Source: Actinophytocola oryzae (lineage in GTDB: Bacteria; Actinomycetota; Actinomycetes; Mycobacteriales; Pseudonocardiaceae). From it: a stretch of 64,000 bases of DNA. The stretch is taken from contig NZ_SOCP01000018.1 in NCBI RefSeq assembly GCF_004364325.1, positions 62,001 to 126,000 of the forward strand. The letters run 5' to 3'. Each line of letters opens with the position of its first letter. Positions within the stretch are counted from its first letter, which is position 1. The translations under genes and the position numbers were made by a program. Below the pieces are notes generated by a model. It was not told where the DNA came from, did no database searches, and saw nothing but the letters and a program-made list of their open reading frames with translations. Below, piece after piece: positions 19,901 through 22,901 of this stretch.

Positions 19901-20983
19901 CCGTCCGACCAGCACGGCACGCACACCTGGGACCAGCAGCAGCGGAGCCGACCCGCACCGCGGGACTGGAACCAGCAGTGGCACCGACCCGCGCCGCAGG
20001 ACTGGGGCCGGCAGCAGCAGTGGAACCAGCCCGGGCACCGGGACTGGGACCAGCAGCGGAACCAGCAGCGCAACCAGCAGTGGGACCAGCAGTGGAGCCA
20101 GCCCGGCACGCACACGTGGGGCCGGCCGAGCGCCGGACCGACGCCGCCGGTGGACCCGGGGCCGCCCGCCGGCTGGATACCCGTGCGGACGTCCCCTCGG
20201 GCGGGGCGAACCGTCTACGTCAACCCCGACACGGTGCGGCGCAAGCCGTTCCTGGCCCAGGACGGCCGGACCATCGGTGTCATGTTCGTACCGGACAGCG
20301 ATCCCACGCAGAGGTATGTCTCCTCGTGGGGGCGGTCCGCGCCCCGGCTCGACCTGAACCTGCGCACGATGCCGTTCGAGTCCCCCAGCGAAGCCCTGGC
20401 CGCCAACCGTTCCGACTCACTGATCATGGCGCCGTGGTCCATGGACTACGCGGGCGGCGGCGCCGGTCCGATCTTCCTCGTCGCGCACGGGCTCGGTGAG
20501 TGGATGGAGACCGAGGTCGGCGCCGGGGCCACCATCTGGGACGGTCAGTACGCGGTGCGCGCCGCGAGCATGAAGAACTACGTGAACGGCACCGCGGCCT
20601 GGGAGCTGCTGCGCCACGTGCGGACGTTCCAGACCCTCCTCGCGACCAACCCCTACGGCTCTATCGCCGGCATCATGTGCCTCGTGGCGAGCGGCTCCTG
20701 GTCGGACCGGTTCGTGACGGCCATGCGTGCTGCGGGGTACACCAACGAGGCGCACTTCGCCAACGACGTGATGTACCCCGTCAACCACCCCGCCGGCCCG
20801 ACTGCGGCCGTGCCGAACAACGCCGGCTACGACACCTACCTGCGGCCGGACGCCTACGGTTTCACCAGGCGGGTCTGGGGGATGGGCACGAGGTACAGCC
20901 CGGAGGAGATCCTCTGGCACCAGCAGCTCGAGGCCCAACGGAGGTACTACGGCGATGACAACGCCTACGGCTACGGCTACTGA
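2..20983 (+). CDS. Giant multi-effector polymorphic toxin-like protein (5'-truncated by window edge)
   Basis: Open from the first base, so the true start lies upstream; 6,993 residues are visible. Order by visible residue number: helical region (1-190); metallopeptidase-like HEAGH (575-579); protein-glutaminase (about 800-990); second copy of the first module (from 1004) with HEAGH at 1565; coiled coil (1650-1740); Fic (1755-2010); a very long beta-rich region of unknown function (2340-4030); TDRG repeats (4279-4310); papain-like Tox-PL (4420-4610); HD-like (5510-5650); charged coiled coil (6060-6510); J-domain (6540-6605); Q/W-rich linker; C-terminal domain with a GPIFLVAHG motif. No signal peptide can be assessed. 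Giant actinobacterial proteins of this kind are usually T7SS-linked polymorphic toxins, and the T7SS-associated genes downstream agree. Domain calls rest on motifs read by eye. The central 1,700 residues have no assignment. Confidence 0.85.
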   Translation: MRGPESRAEAQRQARAMEDRIARYSDEAGKRKQFRQWVESLSDGQRSWFDLANNSLQGDKLKDFQTWFRGLSGADRAEFRTKLGDIPHDAFNRVPELRTQVQEARDFLAGLPENQRNEIKGAANFIVLADHHKEGGADLRAPLFDDIVDMVAHKYSADSVTKAEDLSADLTKKFGSQDFWRGRGGDPVGKALDEFRATHGGPGRGTTPSRYTPSASTSTPSASTHTPAQARTAPAPRRGGLTFGSAFTGLLDLISGNRRGGGHDLEGGRSSGFPDPPAAPPRDGGATAPPRDGGSTAAPTTVPRPERPAGPAPEHAFDIEPGSTRLSDGQRGELKSLADVLKNATETRRQDGYLPPPVTVSGANAHLVADGLAEHGIDAKVAPGRADGADVTVDWKLNRPTSDPADAILNDESWRHSTAESAPWFDPNTNPVPSNVIEDAAKNVPVSGKVNSEQGGLRQSGKPWRGPIGYDIRRFDVTGPDGKTVPVEHHTTKVFLDPGKATPEEIRALQERAKAGVDERYNQGYRTAGGRQFHSSIEFVNDRGDAHGVVKVGEPGGRADQLNWPVDLPKEELGHEAGHFGGLHDEYLSTDADKPVFQHQDGKGRVVSDKGPMTAGFADPDARFKPRNMWLVENRMRELESEAVDTRTPPEEYSSPPQVHRDGGSQGGRQGSTRDQQGGRQGSSRQDDSRRSGQDRSGTPPRDRQLSQLFGDTHLDPAHKVAQDEFNAAIEANKASADEAHRLEDLFDPNKMSEQQRAAAQQWDKLFSNEDHETWQDPLGLESRPNPELADSGGKDNYKVPPPTPSRGVPPNPAWTPIAASMDRAHAEALYNEFTTSTFRHSRRGDLPLPTEHPEDGCYFRAHEWAETLANRGYDVRKVFVGRKTPSLKTMSSNAFGATPNNPRPIHWGYHVAPMIAIDPGNGGKPEYMVLDPAMGKGLVDVKTWLELAGVKDGFHESDLNNPKPYHHPHNASPLTAGEPRVLVTDPYALIPPWLTIDNKSGEVRGPASRAAAQRQTRAMEDRIAQYSDEAGKRKQFRQWVESLTERQQAWFDLANNSLQGNKLKDFQTWFRGLSGAGRAEFRAKLGNLPAETLNRVPELRDQVKGARDFLAALPENQRNEIKGAANFIVLADHHKLEGGDLRSPLFDDIVDMVAHKYSAESVTKAEDLSADLTKKFGSQDFWRGRGGDPIAKALDEFRAGRAPAPSATASRYTPSASTSTPAPAPAAGRGGAPAGRRGLTFGSAFTGLLDLLSGNRRGGDGHDLEGGGFPDPPAAPLRDGGSTAAQATAPRPERPSGPAPEHVFDIEPGSTRLSDGQRGELESLADVLKNATETRRQDGYLPPPVTVSGSNAHLVADGLAEHGIDAKVEPGRADGADVTVDWKLNRGTSDPADAILNDESWRHSTAESAPWFDPAPNRVPSEVIEKAAKNAPVSGRVHGVDGGLRRSGRPWAGPISHEVRRFDVVGPDGRTVPVEHHTTKVFLDNVANASLEEIRALQERVKAGVDERYNQGYRTAGGRQFHAAVEFVDNRADAGDGVVKVGERGSPANQLNWPVDLPKEELGHEAGHFLGLHDEYLSKADDKPVFQHQDGKGRVMSDKGPMTAGFAHPDARFKPRNMWLVENRMRDLESAPSAPRPPATKFSAPPEVSRGDARTEQAARAAVDSARRRFDDAESRLARALDNHAPESVVTAARDRAAAAESALDSANERLSAYEYHSWLDDAFEGESLRDTDDAVSTASEPSPARPPRDLDSVLPREERYRLYLDPAHFDIAERLFPHDPGSYYDHDESPGYKASMEAAYDQFLDTAKFPEQRLNSALYEQMHDAVNSSLKKKADWTASDYEATDFPLRAENPSPDVFTETLLGRPLLVEGGEYLVGGNGITLLDRESHNRPYIRTNYGVEEARGLVDAVFDRFYDDMAKAGTDADRLKAIGRAVRTVHIVHPFKDTNRRLNVHLLLPRLLLEAGFAPVVFKDMDQLFQGGRSLDQIADALARGQGLDLTGNVRHTDAESTNSQTEARPDERHGLDLHPETVKKNKKAVLAWGAASVIAGRHMDEPPVGHPDRVVFDDIVDAVAHQYDSYGHFHADQLAKKLAGNPDGRFAAEPGTWHYQSARAKALHEALGDEGRAAYDRAADEIADIVKQYHQLPEDRNPNTSFFGEIMRVVGLRHLAGGHDSAAALSARLADELHTAYPAGEQRSAAVPSTPAAPRPVPAMAEPLPEPSAGLPTFEVTPAEDLPTFQVTPAENVPSIVVTPDEFPSPPEAPSREGGLETIHESHELETLSSRGAQDESRHDGQEPRDTDADAHHTPPPPPPPKAPSLTGPVTNDMIPSGIPEYMLENRGAGKSDNPSAVTGVNPKRTIAKAAPALAGHPVLDQIHHEVTSDYRPFVGDNRKPPYRIVTKDDVYEVRPKAVQRWDLAEIVDPAAEAGKMKPGGDNKTVSSNKTSTGRDGTVTKQANVSAMPPLVVNVKAGGTLTPNETHEVAGQRKTKQSTEAEIENMHRVRVPVELSYEIRNGKGQLLGQTADAAGGRRNRSETGKAEVDVPLNLGRRGADPFVIDKPKALPAAPRIEELFTNTKPGKGFFEQAAKLLPKSLTEVRSAGRGELQGLVGDSGLKSKWHKMAVTEEDVRRNPEAGWQESSALTKGADSKRWSNKASKFQVRAVARQVEVINTVPNVKATDSRFVKDTLTKKDTAERGGEGSFMFGVGGDVANTLYVGAGPAFSGSAKSAHGMEHTAKDLYKTSVARASDEVRYRTVHELQVRPLGGEIKTLDGDVVTYQSTSYDKAADAGLVPPREAAPLAENEQRYPPPWVTAKKSLGGTIVDDFKGGDNIYRAVAQSLRKLPGRKWYHMTRSDYVVEFGDVKVGTYSRGLKASVERLLSRSDGLRKDISDEQLSELVDTMLTDRGVTFTVKPKDALPGDFGTTVNLKATLDEINPAGRPDEVTYSSEAKEKLSSKVSDERSRKGDIGVQPRFWHPLGDSGLSHAGNMNIGKSKLWSSSADMSAKSSEGTKRTHGPTAGSDGKAAKQKMWPFGAKLTITPTVTSTFKPSVGLPGRSAPEISTRSLESHEVPLKVLVPDSLTSSKKVHEFETSAPVNKTVMDTVPKPNELRRKAPRILDDLDVVAVFGTDHIADALDERVHHASGDPVDALGPDGRAKYPHSSRTDEDQLTPDHLKRSRRRFEPISIDRDWTRGWANLQVDSSVVITPFNPRPMKRHELQEIEKSYGAGAGTGRGNKTSSSFGITAGDVILPVSNALGDDPVVRFRGIVGGEATPFEQRWGQGRSSDFASSSETTVKSSRLVKETLVWTDYTADMVSDAKYTNNYDKAKLFPGKEPGRSGMSHEQPKGMLVWATDEQVDAMKAYSDAKAAAEAEAAASHADVTPDSVSDTGSESRSEGGRSAGTRSDGERSTGTGSDTSRSDGRPAPRHTPRSNSFPRKPVTRTATEDSFATMSVGQMSRQESFESIVSEQTRSPLPPPPSIVGSEGVSLGVGAITTTIDARDSIENLHKDLVENLGEDGAGSLLPKSRYDAKHDNHGMLDHLLANVNRAASAALNGEQVAPMRRELGRWKGKTYFLSVGAKFVEGPEFTGIEHVDKLAVSDSVSRGDTNTRSSGQTVGKAGALARPGISITGKADPAAANATTGHGPASGALAGGLGADVALGRRDDERSQSLSQSHKQSAETTGPMASYAGRVELDIRIERGFEMDEHGKEVAREVVARDSGATHDVDLLKLPEESFPEPTGEKLGEAEPEPWSNSNPGPKKATPAQTTTWREQSGHVVLTEEGATRPDRPSLERDKFIAEHYFGDMTEFRNRVEQALLRVPGVSELPSRTIAELKSEVTLAAVKAGAPDMMAGKFTFPLTDFDVEVHLGLDDEPRLAGASDWVDIEAKSDTTYQDKSGSKTGHDASVNALPIQGSGGVTHPGGKNSFAEGRNNFGSVFAGTQANNVKLGGHESVLEGEGTRKGKASTPKSLEDPGKLTRVDLHDGQFLFVARKKGAVPGSGEGVSVLPVSDGYAIRHYPDPAKPLPESLKAAVTEHGKARKAWTEAVKELDALKLNQHSGKGKATDAGELKAAQTKRNDAQSKYWSTKQEYDTQLVAARAAQPVSEAAYAAEQHAKRTTSAADKAAKAAEDAARAQEFAEAARRNEQQGVARAALGEKAAQERIQRESVNDAHGNHLLARENAQNARSQVQPSIMDARRGAQRHTKDFPELDEDPRKVAKGKEANRFVLDAMRAGSRIGNEFAGRARDAADRAAQTYRGTRWDGDDHGSVHSTDRGTDRGTDRGTDRGTDRGTDRGTDRGTDRGSDPGFDLGPVRDPGTEHLATPADSDGGFWSEDGFSGDESASRTGDFVEDAPVPSGSRRGGEFFVPMMHGALNPDLTGGAAGRADDGPVSPLSESRRNTGEDAFPVPPNNVRGVGGMPEAASGVHPVDPSPNRVSLGSFKNTEDAAAYMRANRPLVPKVNKPRFDNHVPGTRTNCAPATIETYNALEHGEVREAGPSAPVKTEDIERVTGRRFRRVPDYDTIDRIISRPQVPVGAKAMVFTDHANKKGHYFVVEKLADGRPLYIDGQDGLPANLGTKPTEIGLMMLPKGARIDAVYAPFTPKPTEAGNPHRLAAGPGPASRQSAPTLPAGGVLAHSVLSTAQQGQLDRQGAHAVIAEGGASPVANLLDAIKRSLDPHAASEYKRLTEALDAAAGKRRTKFDLNGIAAEAGLRVHVLGDKGDWRSYGPVAGRPVHVVDANVKGVPRFLGTKQAVELGRTGVVYPGPTKSHADGADHLEHRGEFEVETIAGQHYVRVYTAVFDTALPGSEHKDVHQDANGKVTPSTGKAGVAWVSGGRPLRAVQWVAKYRNDQVQKGETHATPLLRSYLVPLDTYRKASENARPEGVDPSRDRTLNVDQSGDVNQFGVRGPDLDDLRKHALDGSLVTFVPPESTGHARPDLSGRVEPISDLYERLGIKPDFTSTALGPDNDPWFRWTRDQDGKVRFDGFRNDPKQLRGLAARLREAYVLWTEPEVAAGQRGSAFFGPDEAIPGESSGRGGRGKAPAPHAGKLAATLNTFVNSHGPTARNLDQVSDAIRQEIGGATRDLVAQVAPPVDRGRVFTEIGESLRKFTASAGFTRPAEMMVRRMNGPDGSSVPRGVATLPELAASIQRGNSHHGSFHDTVITPMANALADHVVTDGRFKALDASTFSNQLRDILRDTIATHLIGHFDELATDPERGDTLAEHANRGGQSGWLSGQRLTEFLDDVMADVRDDVGLKTAVANVPLTIDTTALREIVQGPVIDAVRKDTIDKVLAENLVDVDPAAQRKLFEDRIAGGLENSVRERINRDPSLGLVDPRYRRGLADRVADTAASNVSDVLANLPLRTVSHAQVDSFMRRRVPEFATMAQIGATIATDALANKADFDTRTGTPFPNDFGTWRKQHEQGYTQKNDPAVFSHHRDVGDRLREVIESELTDPRPESAKNIVDELSRVDEKAQDGHDTLGRKFAEVIAPQGADRQTRAGESGPPVLYHEHAQMVLNQFLSLTRGEDDGARFVSREAVAKAILFHDMDKLNSKNQFGDGQARHDREPEHRGAVRYMNRHEGLWSGERDFRLARAMVDSDPIGGYLRGKHDATTAYEFIRDLAHRAGRPDGKEVTAQDVRNFFDEFHQYYQSDFSSYSNQSVFVNPKTGGVEHGKESGLTGLARDGKSGPFRLAPDRRHFEYLDTTSGAKDSYARKITSLRGLFDRDVETDDAARTVTTGGAPVAGVGGMPSSSNEKFRARNDEGGTIEFGRKAVLSSRLGSSRNARGLVFGTRAHAESLDNWARNARRTPTVVRSAAGETAREALDRVAERPESVVAAPWEDPIFVAADVDGDRFVLPVGSEEHHIDARLKPGEFAKVLAGDPTFKRMYEEADEPSILLVSSHADEGTTIRSLQDKLTDLGYPLDIHTTRGDVETTDAGHISAGHNAGWATHERRVESKTVYVKGLIGKKPVKQHTVRMTRVVWGATEYSPADLAAIAERARRADRERVDGTRRVWEGENRRREEIFQRDTQDRARQAAGRSGETRTEGSTPESGAAPESGAARETRPEPEQERDTESESASDRDEESESASDREEESDVGSDREDESDRESEDGSDRESAGESEARPQAGSSRLDDQADEADVRRRAEDERRAEALRQAERDREVQAKEKAEREARERQAELDREADVRRKAEDERRAEALRQAERDREVQAKEKAEREARERQAELDREADVRRKAEDERRAEALRQAERDREAQAKDKAEREAREREARQQEAIDNDPTVIAARAAYAEAKRRAEESAAAYDRLVEEMAESRRKDEMRREEEAAAARRRDEEAEARRREEELAEINRLAEEARKATKEREEADRRAGESRSRADAQWDSAYDAQRRANETAHDSASENGYAEGWREARDRAREEARARNRDASWRQEMRNNPEAWRDRRAEAREEARRRQQAEEDARRQEEAAAAREQERQRQDEDEPGHTQQEQPRGEQPRQEQSRNEQSRQEESRQEESQQEEPATENLDDPRGYYAALDLEPTASEDQIKKARRKMALKWHPDKNPGVDTNAEMAKVSEAYEILSDKEKRKEYDDYRRMAKDAAEAARQFREAASRHESSTRQPGPSDQHGTHTWDQQQRSRPAPRDWNQQWHRPAPQDWGRQQQWNQPGHRDWDQQRNQQRNQQWDQQWSQPGTHTWGRPSAGPTPPVDPGPPAGWIPVRTSPRAGRTVYVNPDTVRRKPFLAQDGRTIGVMFVPDSDPTQRYVSSWGRSAPRLDLNLRTMPFESPSEALAANRSDSLIMAPWSMDYAGGGAGPIFLVAHGLGEWMETEVGAGATIWDGQYAVRAASMKNYVNGTAAWELLRHVRTFQTLLATNPYGSIAGIMCLVASGSWSDRFVTAMRAAGYTNEAHFANDVMYPVNHPAGPTAAVPNNAGYDTYLRPDAYGFTRRVWGMGTRYSPEEILWHQQLEAQRRYYGDDNAYGYGY
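1300..1920 (+). other. Metallopeptidase-like domain (HEAGH) in copy A
   Basis: The motif GHEAGHFGGLHDEY (His575, His579, then HD at 584-585) has the HExxH plus downstream His/Asp pattern of zinc metallopeptidases of metzincin or gluzincin type. Copy B has GHEAGHFLGLHDEY at residue 1565. Both keep all predicted zinc ligands, so both may be active. One possible role is self-processing or trimming of the giant chain; this is inference. Confidence 0.6.
2402..2985 (+). other. Protein-glutaminase (Gln_deamidase-type) domain
   Basis: The segment shows Cys858 in DGCYFRAHEWA, His911 in HWGYHVAP and Asp932 in MVLDPAM. This Cys-His-Asp spacing and context match bacterial protein-glutaminases, which deamidate protein-bound glutamine. 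All three residues are present, so an active effector domain is predicted. Confidence 0.75.
3011..4894 (+). repeat. Internal module duplication, copy B
   Basis: Second copy of the module at 2-1924. Long stretches are nearly identical at nucleotide level, for example around 961-1260 and 3931-4230, which indicates recent duplication or ongoing gene conversion. Confidence 0.9.
5270..6010 (+). other. Fic/DOC-type domain
   Basis: HPFKDTNRR at residues 1944-1952 matches the Fic signature HPFx[D/E]GN[G/K]R at the catalytic His, the Asp, the Asn and the final Arg, but has Thr and Arg where Gly and Gly/Lys are usual. The preceding helices (TVHIVHPF) and following ones (LHLLLPRLLLEAGF-type) fit the Fic core. 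Family enzymes transfer AMP or phosphate-containing groups to proteins. No inhibitory [S/T]xxxE[G/N] helix was seen by eye. Confidence 0.7.
12836..12931 (+). repeat. 12-bp tandem repeat (8 x ACCGACCGCGGC) encoding TDRG
   Basis: Eight exact 12-bp units encode (TDRG)8, followed by a degenerate SDPG unit. The tract sits in a linker just before the papain-like domain. Perfect identity between units predicts length variation by slippage in steps of four residues. Confidence 0.97.
13370..13850 (+). other. Papain-like toxin fold (Tox-PL) deamidase domain
   Basis: Cys4484 lies in RTNCAPATIETYNA, His4558 in KKGHYFVVEKL and Asp4574 in YIDGQDG. The order and local sequence match Tox-PL domains of polymorphic toxins, predicted protease or glutamine deamidase effectors. 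The triad is complete. This is the second deamidase-like centre in the same chain. Confidence 0.75.
16520..17200 (+). other. HD-like domain
   Basis: The motifs YHEHAQ (His5521), ILFHDMDK (His5557-Asp5558) and later RHEG resemble the metal ligands of HD-superfamily phosphohydrolases. HD domains occur in polymorphic toxins as nucleotide hydrolases. The match is to motif pattern only. Confidence 0.4.
18461..18850 (+). repeat. 135-bp tandem repeat (3 units) in charged coiled coil
   Basis: Units start at 18461, 18596 and 18731. The first two boundaries are exact and the third unit diverges near its end. Each encodes 45 residues rich in Ala, Arg, Glu and Gln (EADVRRKAEDERRAEALRQ type), an extended charged helix. 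The units use GTT, GCT, GAT and CGT codons that are rare in the rest of the gene. Confidence 0.97.
19619..19815 (+). other. DnaJ J-domain
   Basis: Residues 6540-6605 read as a full J-domain: GYYAALDLEPTASEDQIKKA (helix I), RKMALKWHPDKNPG with the HPD tripeptide at 6569-6571, and EAYEILSDKEKRKEYDDYRR (helix III). HPD is required to stimulate Hsp70 ATPase, so the domain is predicted functional. The Q-rich tail that follows is unlike DnaJ G/F or zinc domains. Confidence 0.9.
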
Positions 20984-22220
20984 CGTGCCCCTGCGTCTCG
21001 CGGCAGGCTGGCTGGACCACTCCTACGGCGGTCTCGTCACCGTCGACGGCGGCCAGCCGCTGCTCGAGACCGAGCTGAGCTGGCTGGTGCCCTGCGCCTA
21101 CGCGGACCACCCCGGACCGCTGCTGGCCGCGACCCTCGCGGTGCCGAAGGACGGGACCGAGCCGTTCCCCGTGGGCAACTCGGACCCGCTGGCCCCTGAG
21201 ACGGCCGACGGCTGGCAGTGGCGCGTCAACGCGCGTGGCTGCCTGGTCGCGACGGACGCGGCGGTCGACGACCGGCCTGCCTCCGCGCTGCCGTGGCGGC
21301 CGGCCGACGAGGCACCCGGCTGGTGGGACCGGTTGCTCACCAGGCACTTCCCGGCCGCCGAGGTGGCCACGTGCGCGACCTGGGACGACGTGACCTCGGC
21401 GATCGTCGCCGGCGGCCCGGGAACGCGCGGTGCGGTGTGGCTGCGCAGGCGCGTGGCCGGGGCGGAGCTCACCGGCCACCTGCTGTACGCCTACCACGCC
21501 GACGGCAAGGCCGTCGTCGTCGACGGGCAGCGTGGGGAGCCGGCCTGGCTCGACGACGAGGAGGTCGGCGGGCTCGTGCTGGCCCGCTTCCACCGCGCCG
21601 ACCCCACCGGACCGCTCATGCCGTCGCTCGCGGCCGCGCCCGACCTCGCCGCGGCCGTCGACAAGGCCACGAGCTGGCTGGCCGGCGCCTACGACGGCGC
21701 CGTGACGCTCGTCGACCCGGCCGCCGGGGACGAGACCGCGCGTGGCTGGCTCTTCGCCTGTGCCACCAGGCGCTTCCAGGTCACCGGCGACTGGCGCGAC
21801 CAGCTGCTGGATGCTGCACTGGTCGTCCCGAAGGCGGCGGGTACCGAGCCGTTCGGGCTGCCCAACGACGACCCCTGGACCTGGCTCAGCGCCTGGGACG
21901 CGGGCCGGGACGACCTCCCCGAGCCGCCGGAGCCCGGAGCGGCGTCCTGGTTCGGGCCGACCGCGGGGCAACTCGGGACGGTCCGGGCCACCAGTACGCA
22001 CCAGAACTGGGGCGACGCGCTGCTGGCGTTGTCGGACCTGCCGAACGGCGCGAAGGCACTGGTCTGGCTGCGGCGCAGGGACGGGCGGGGCCGGGAGACC
22101 GTCGGCAACGTGCTGGTGGCCGTCAAGGACGGCGACGAGGTGCGGCTGGTCGACTCGCGCACATCCGAACCGGCGATCGAGCCGAACCCGCTCGCCGTGC
22201 ACGTCGTCAGCTTCGGCTGA
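20955..22220 (+). CDS. Tandem YrhB/Imm35-like protein, candidate immunity protein
   Basis: 421 residues. The ATG overlaps the 3' end of the giant gene by 29 bp, so the two are probably translationally coupled. Two related halves each start with a WL..Y.G.V segment followed by a VPKxxGTEPF motif (about residues 55 and 290), the pattern of YrhB/Imm35 immunity-type domains. Each half then has a WWDR or WFGP stretch and a region ending in W-L-R-R-R with TGHLLYAY and VVVDGQRG or VRLVDSR, which resembles the His-to-Asp part of papain-like toxin domains without the catalytic Cys. No signal peptide or membrane segment is seen. It could be an immunity protein to one of the deamidase domains or an adaptor. 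The family call is from memory of the motif. Confidence 0.7.
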   Translation: MTTPTATATDVPLRLAAGWLDHSYGGLVTVDGGQPLLETELSWLVPCAYADHPGPLLAATLAVPKDGTEPFPVGNSDPLAPETADGWQWRVNARGCLVATDAAVDDRPASALPWRPADEAPGWWDRLLTRHFPAAEVATCATWDDVTSAIVAGGPGTRGAVWLRRRVAGAELTGHLLYAYHADGKAVVVDGQRGEPAWLDDEEVGGLVLARFHRADPTGPLMPSLAAAPDLAAAVDKATSWLAGAYDGAVTLVDPAAGDETARGWLFACATRRFQVTGDWRDQLLDAALVVPKAAGTEPFGLPNDDPWTWLSAWDAGRDDLPEPPEPGAASWFGPTAGQLGTVRATSTHQNWGDALLALSDLPNGAKALVWLRRRDGRGRETVGNVLVAVKDGDEVRLVDSRTSEPAIEPNPLAVHVVSFG

Positions 22221-22231
22221 AAGGAGGCGTC

Positions 22232-22807
22232 ATGGGCGACTGGTCCTTCGTCATCGACCCGGCGTGGCAGCCGGCCGAGGAGGGCGACGAGCCTCCGTTC
22301 GAGGCCGTCGTCGGTGGCTGGCTGCTCCGCGACGACGGCGCGGTCAGCCTGTTCCGGCCGAACCCGAGCTACCAGCCGTCCCGTCCCGGTCTGCCGACGG
22401 ACCCCGTGGACGTCGTGCTGCAGCTCCTGTCCGCCGAGGACGACAGCGAGGACGACAGCGAGGACGACAGCGAGGACAGTGACAGCGGGAGTCGCGGCGA
22501 GGACGAGCAGCTCGGCGAGGAGCTGCTGACCGCGCTGCAGGAGGTGCTCCTCGGCGTGGCCGTCGACGAGCACGGCATGGCACTGGTGGTCCCCGCCCCG
22601 GACGGTGTGCCCTCGGTGCTCGTGGCCACCGCACCCGCGCACCGGGCCAGGGTCGACGCCGAGAGCTGGCGTGAGGTGACCGTCGTGGAGCTGGTCGCCG
22701 CCCTGCCTCCCGAAGGCGTGGACATCCTCCTCAACCCCGGCGCGCCCGCGTCGACCCGCCTGATCGCCGACGCCGTCCGCCTCTCGGTCACGATGCCCGG
22801 TTCGTGA
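22232..22807 (+). CDS. Type VII secretion system-associated protein (paralogue 1)
   Basis: 191 residues, with ATG preceded by AAGGAGG at 22221-22227 and 11 bp after the Imm35-like gene. It opens FVIDPAWQPAEE and contains VVGGW, RPNP-Y-PS-PGLPTDPVD and a C-terminal VLVATAPAHRARV...LLNPGAP segment. This layout is that of actinobacterial proteins named T7SS-associated. A central acidic insert (about residues 66-92) contains DDSE tandem repeats absent from the paralogue at 24334. No biochemical role is known for the family. Context suggests an adaptor or chaperone for the large secreted substrate. Confidence 0.75.
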   Translation: MGDWSFVIDPAWQPAEEGDEPPFEAVVGGWLLRDDGAVSLFRPNPSYQPSRPGLPTDPVDVVLQLLSAEDDSEDDSEDDSEDSDSGSRGEDEQLGEELLTALQEVLLGVAVDEHGMALVVPAPDGVPSVLVATAPAHRARVDAESWREVTVVELVAALPPEGVDILLNPGAPASTRLIADAVRLSVTMPGS

Positions 22808-22813
22808 GGGGAA

Positions 22814-22838
22814 GCCCGGCGATGTCCCCTCGCCGGGC
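22814..22838 (+). terminator. 9-bp stem-loop between the two T7SS-associated blocks
   Basis: A perfect 9-bp stem (GCCCGGCGA with TCGCCGGGC) has a 7-base loop and starts 7 bp after the stop codon. No T-tract follows, so it may be a factor-independent terminator of the high-GC type or an mRNA-stabilising hairpin. Confidence 0.5.
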
Positions 22839-22901
22839 CCCGGTCCGGGACGGACGTGCCCTCCCCGTGTGATCGTGGGTTCTCGAACGGAGGGGAGCCC
22901 G

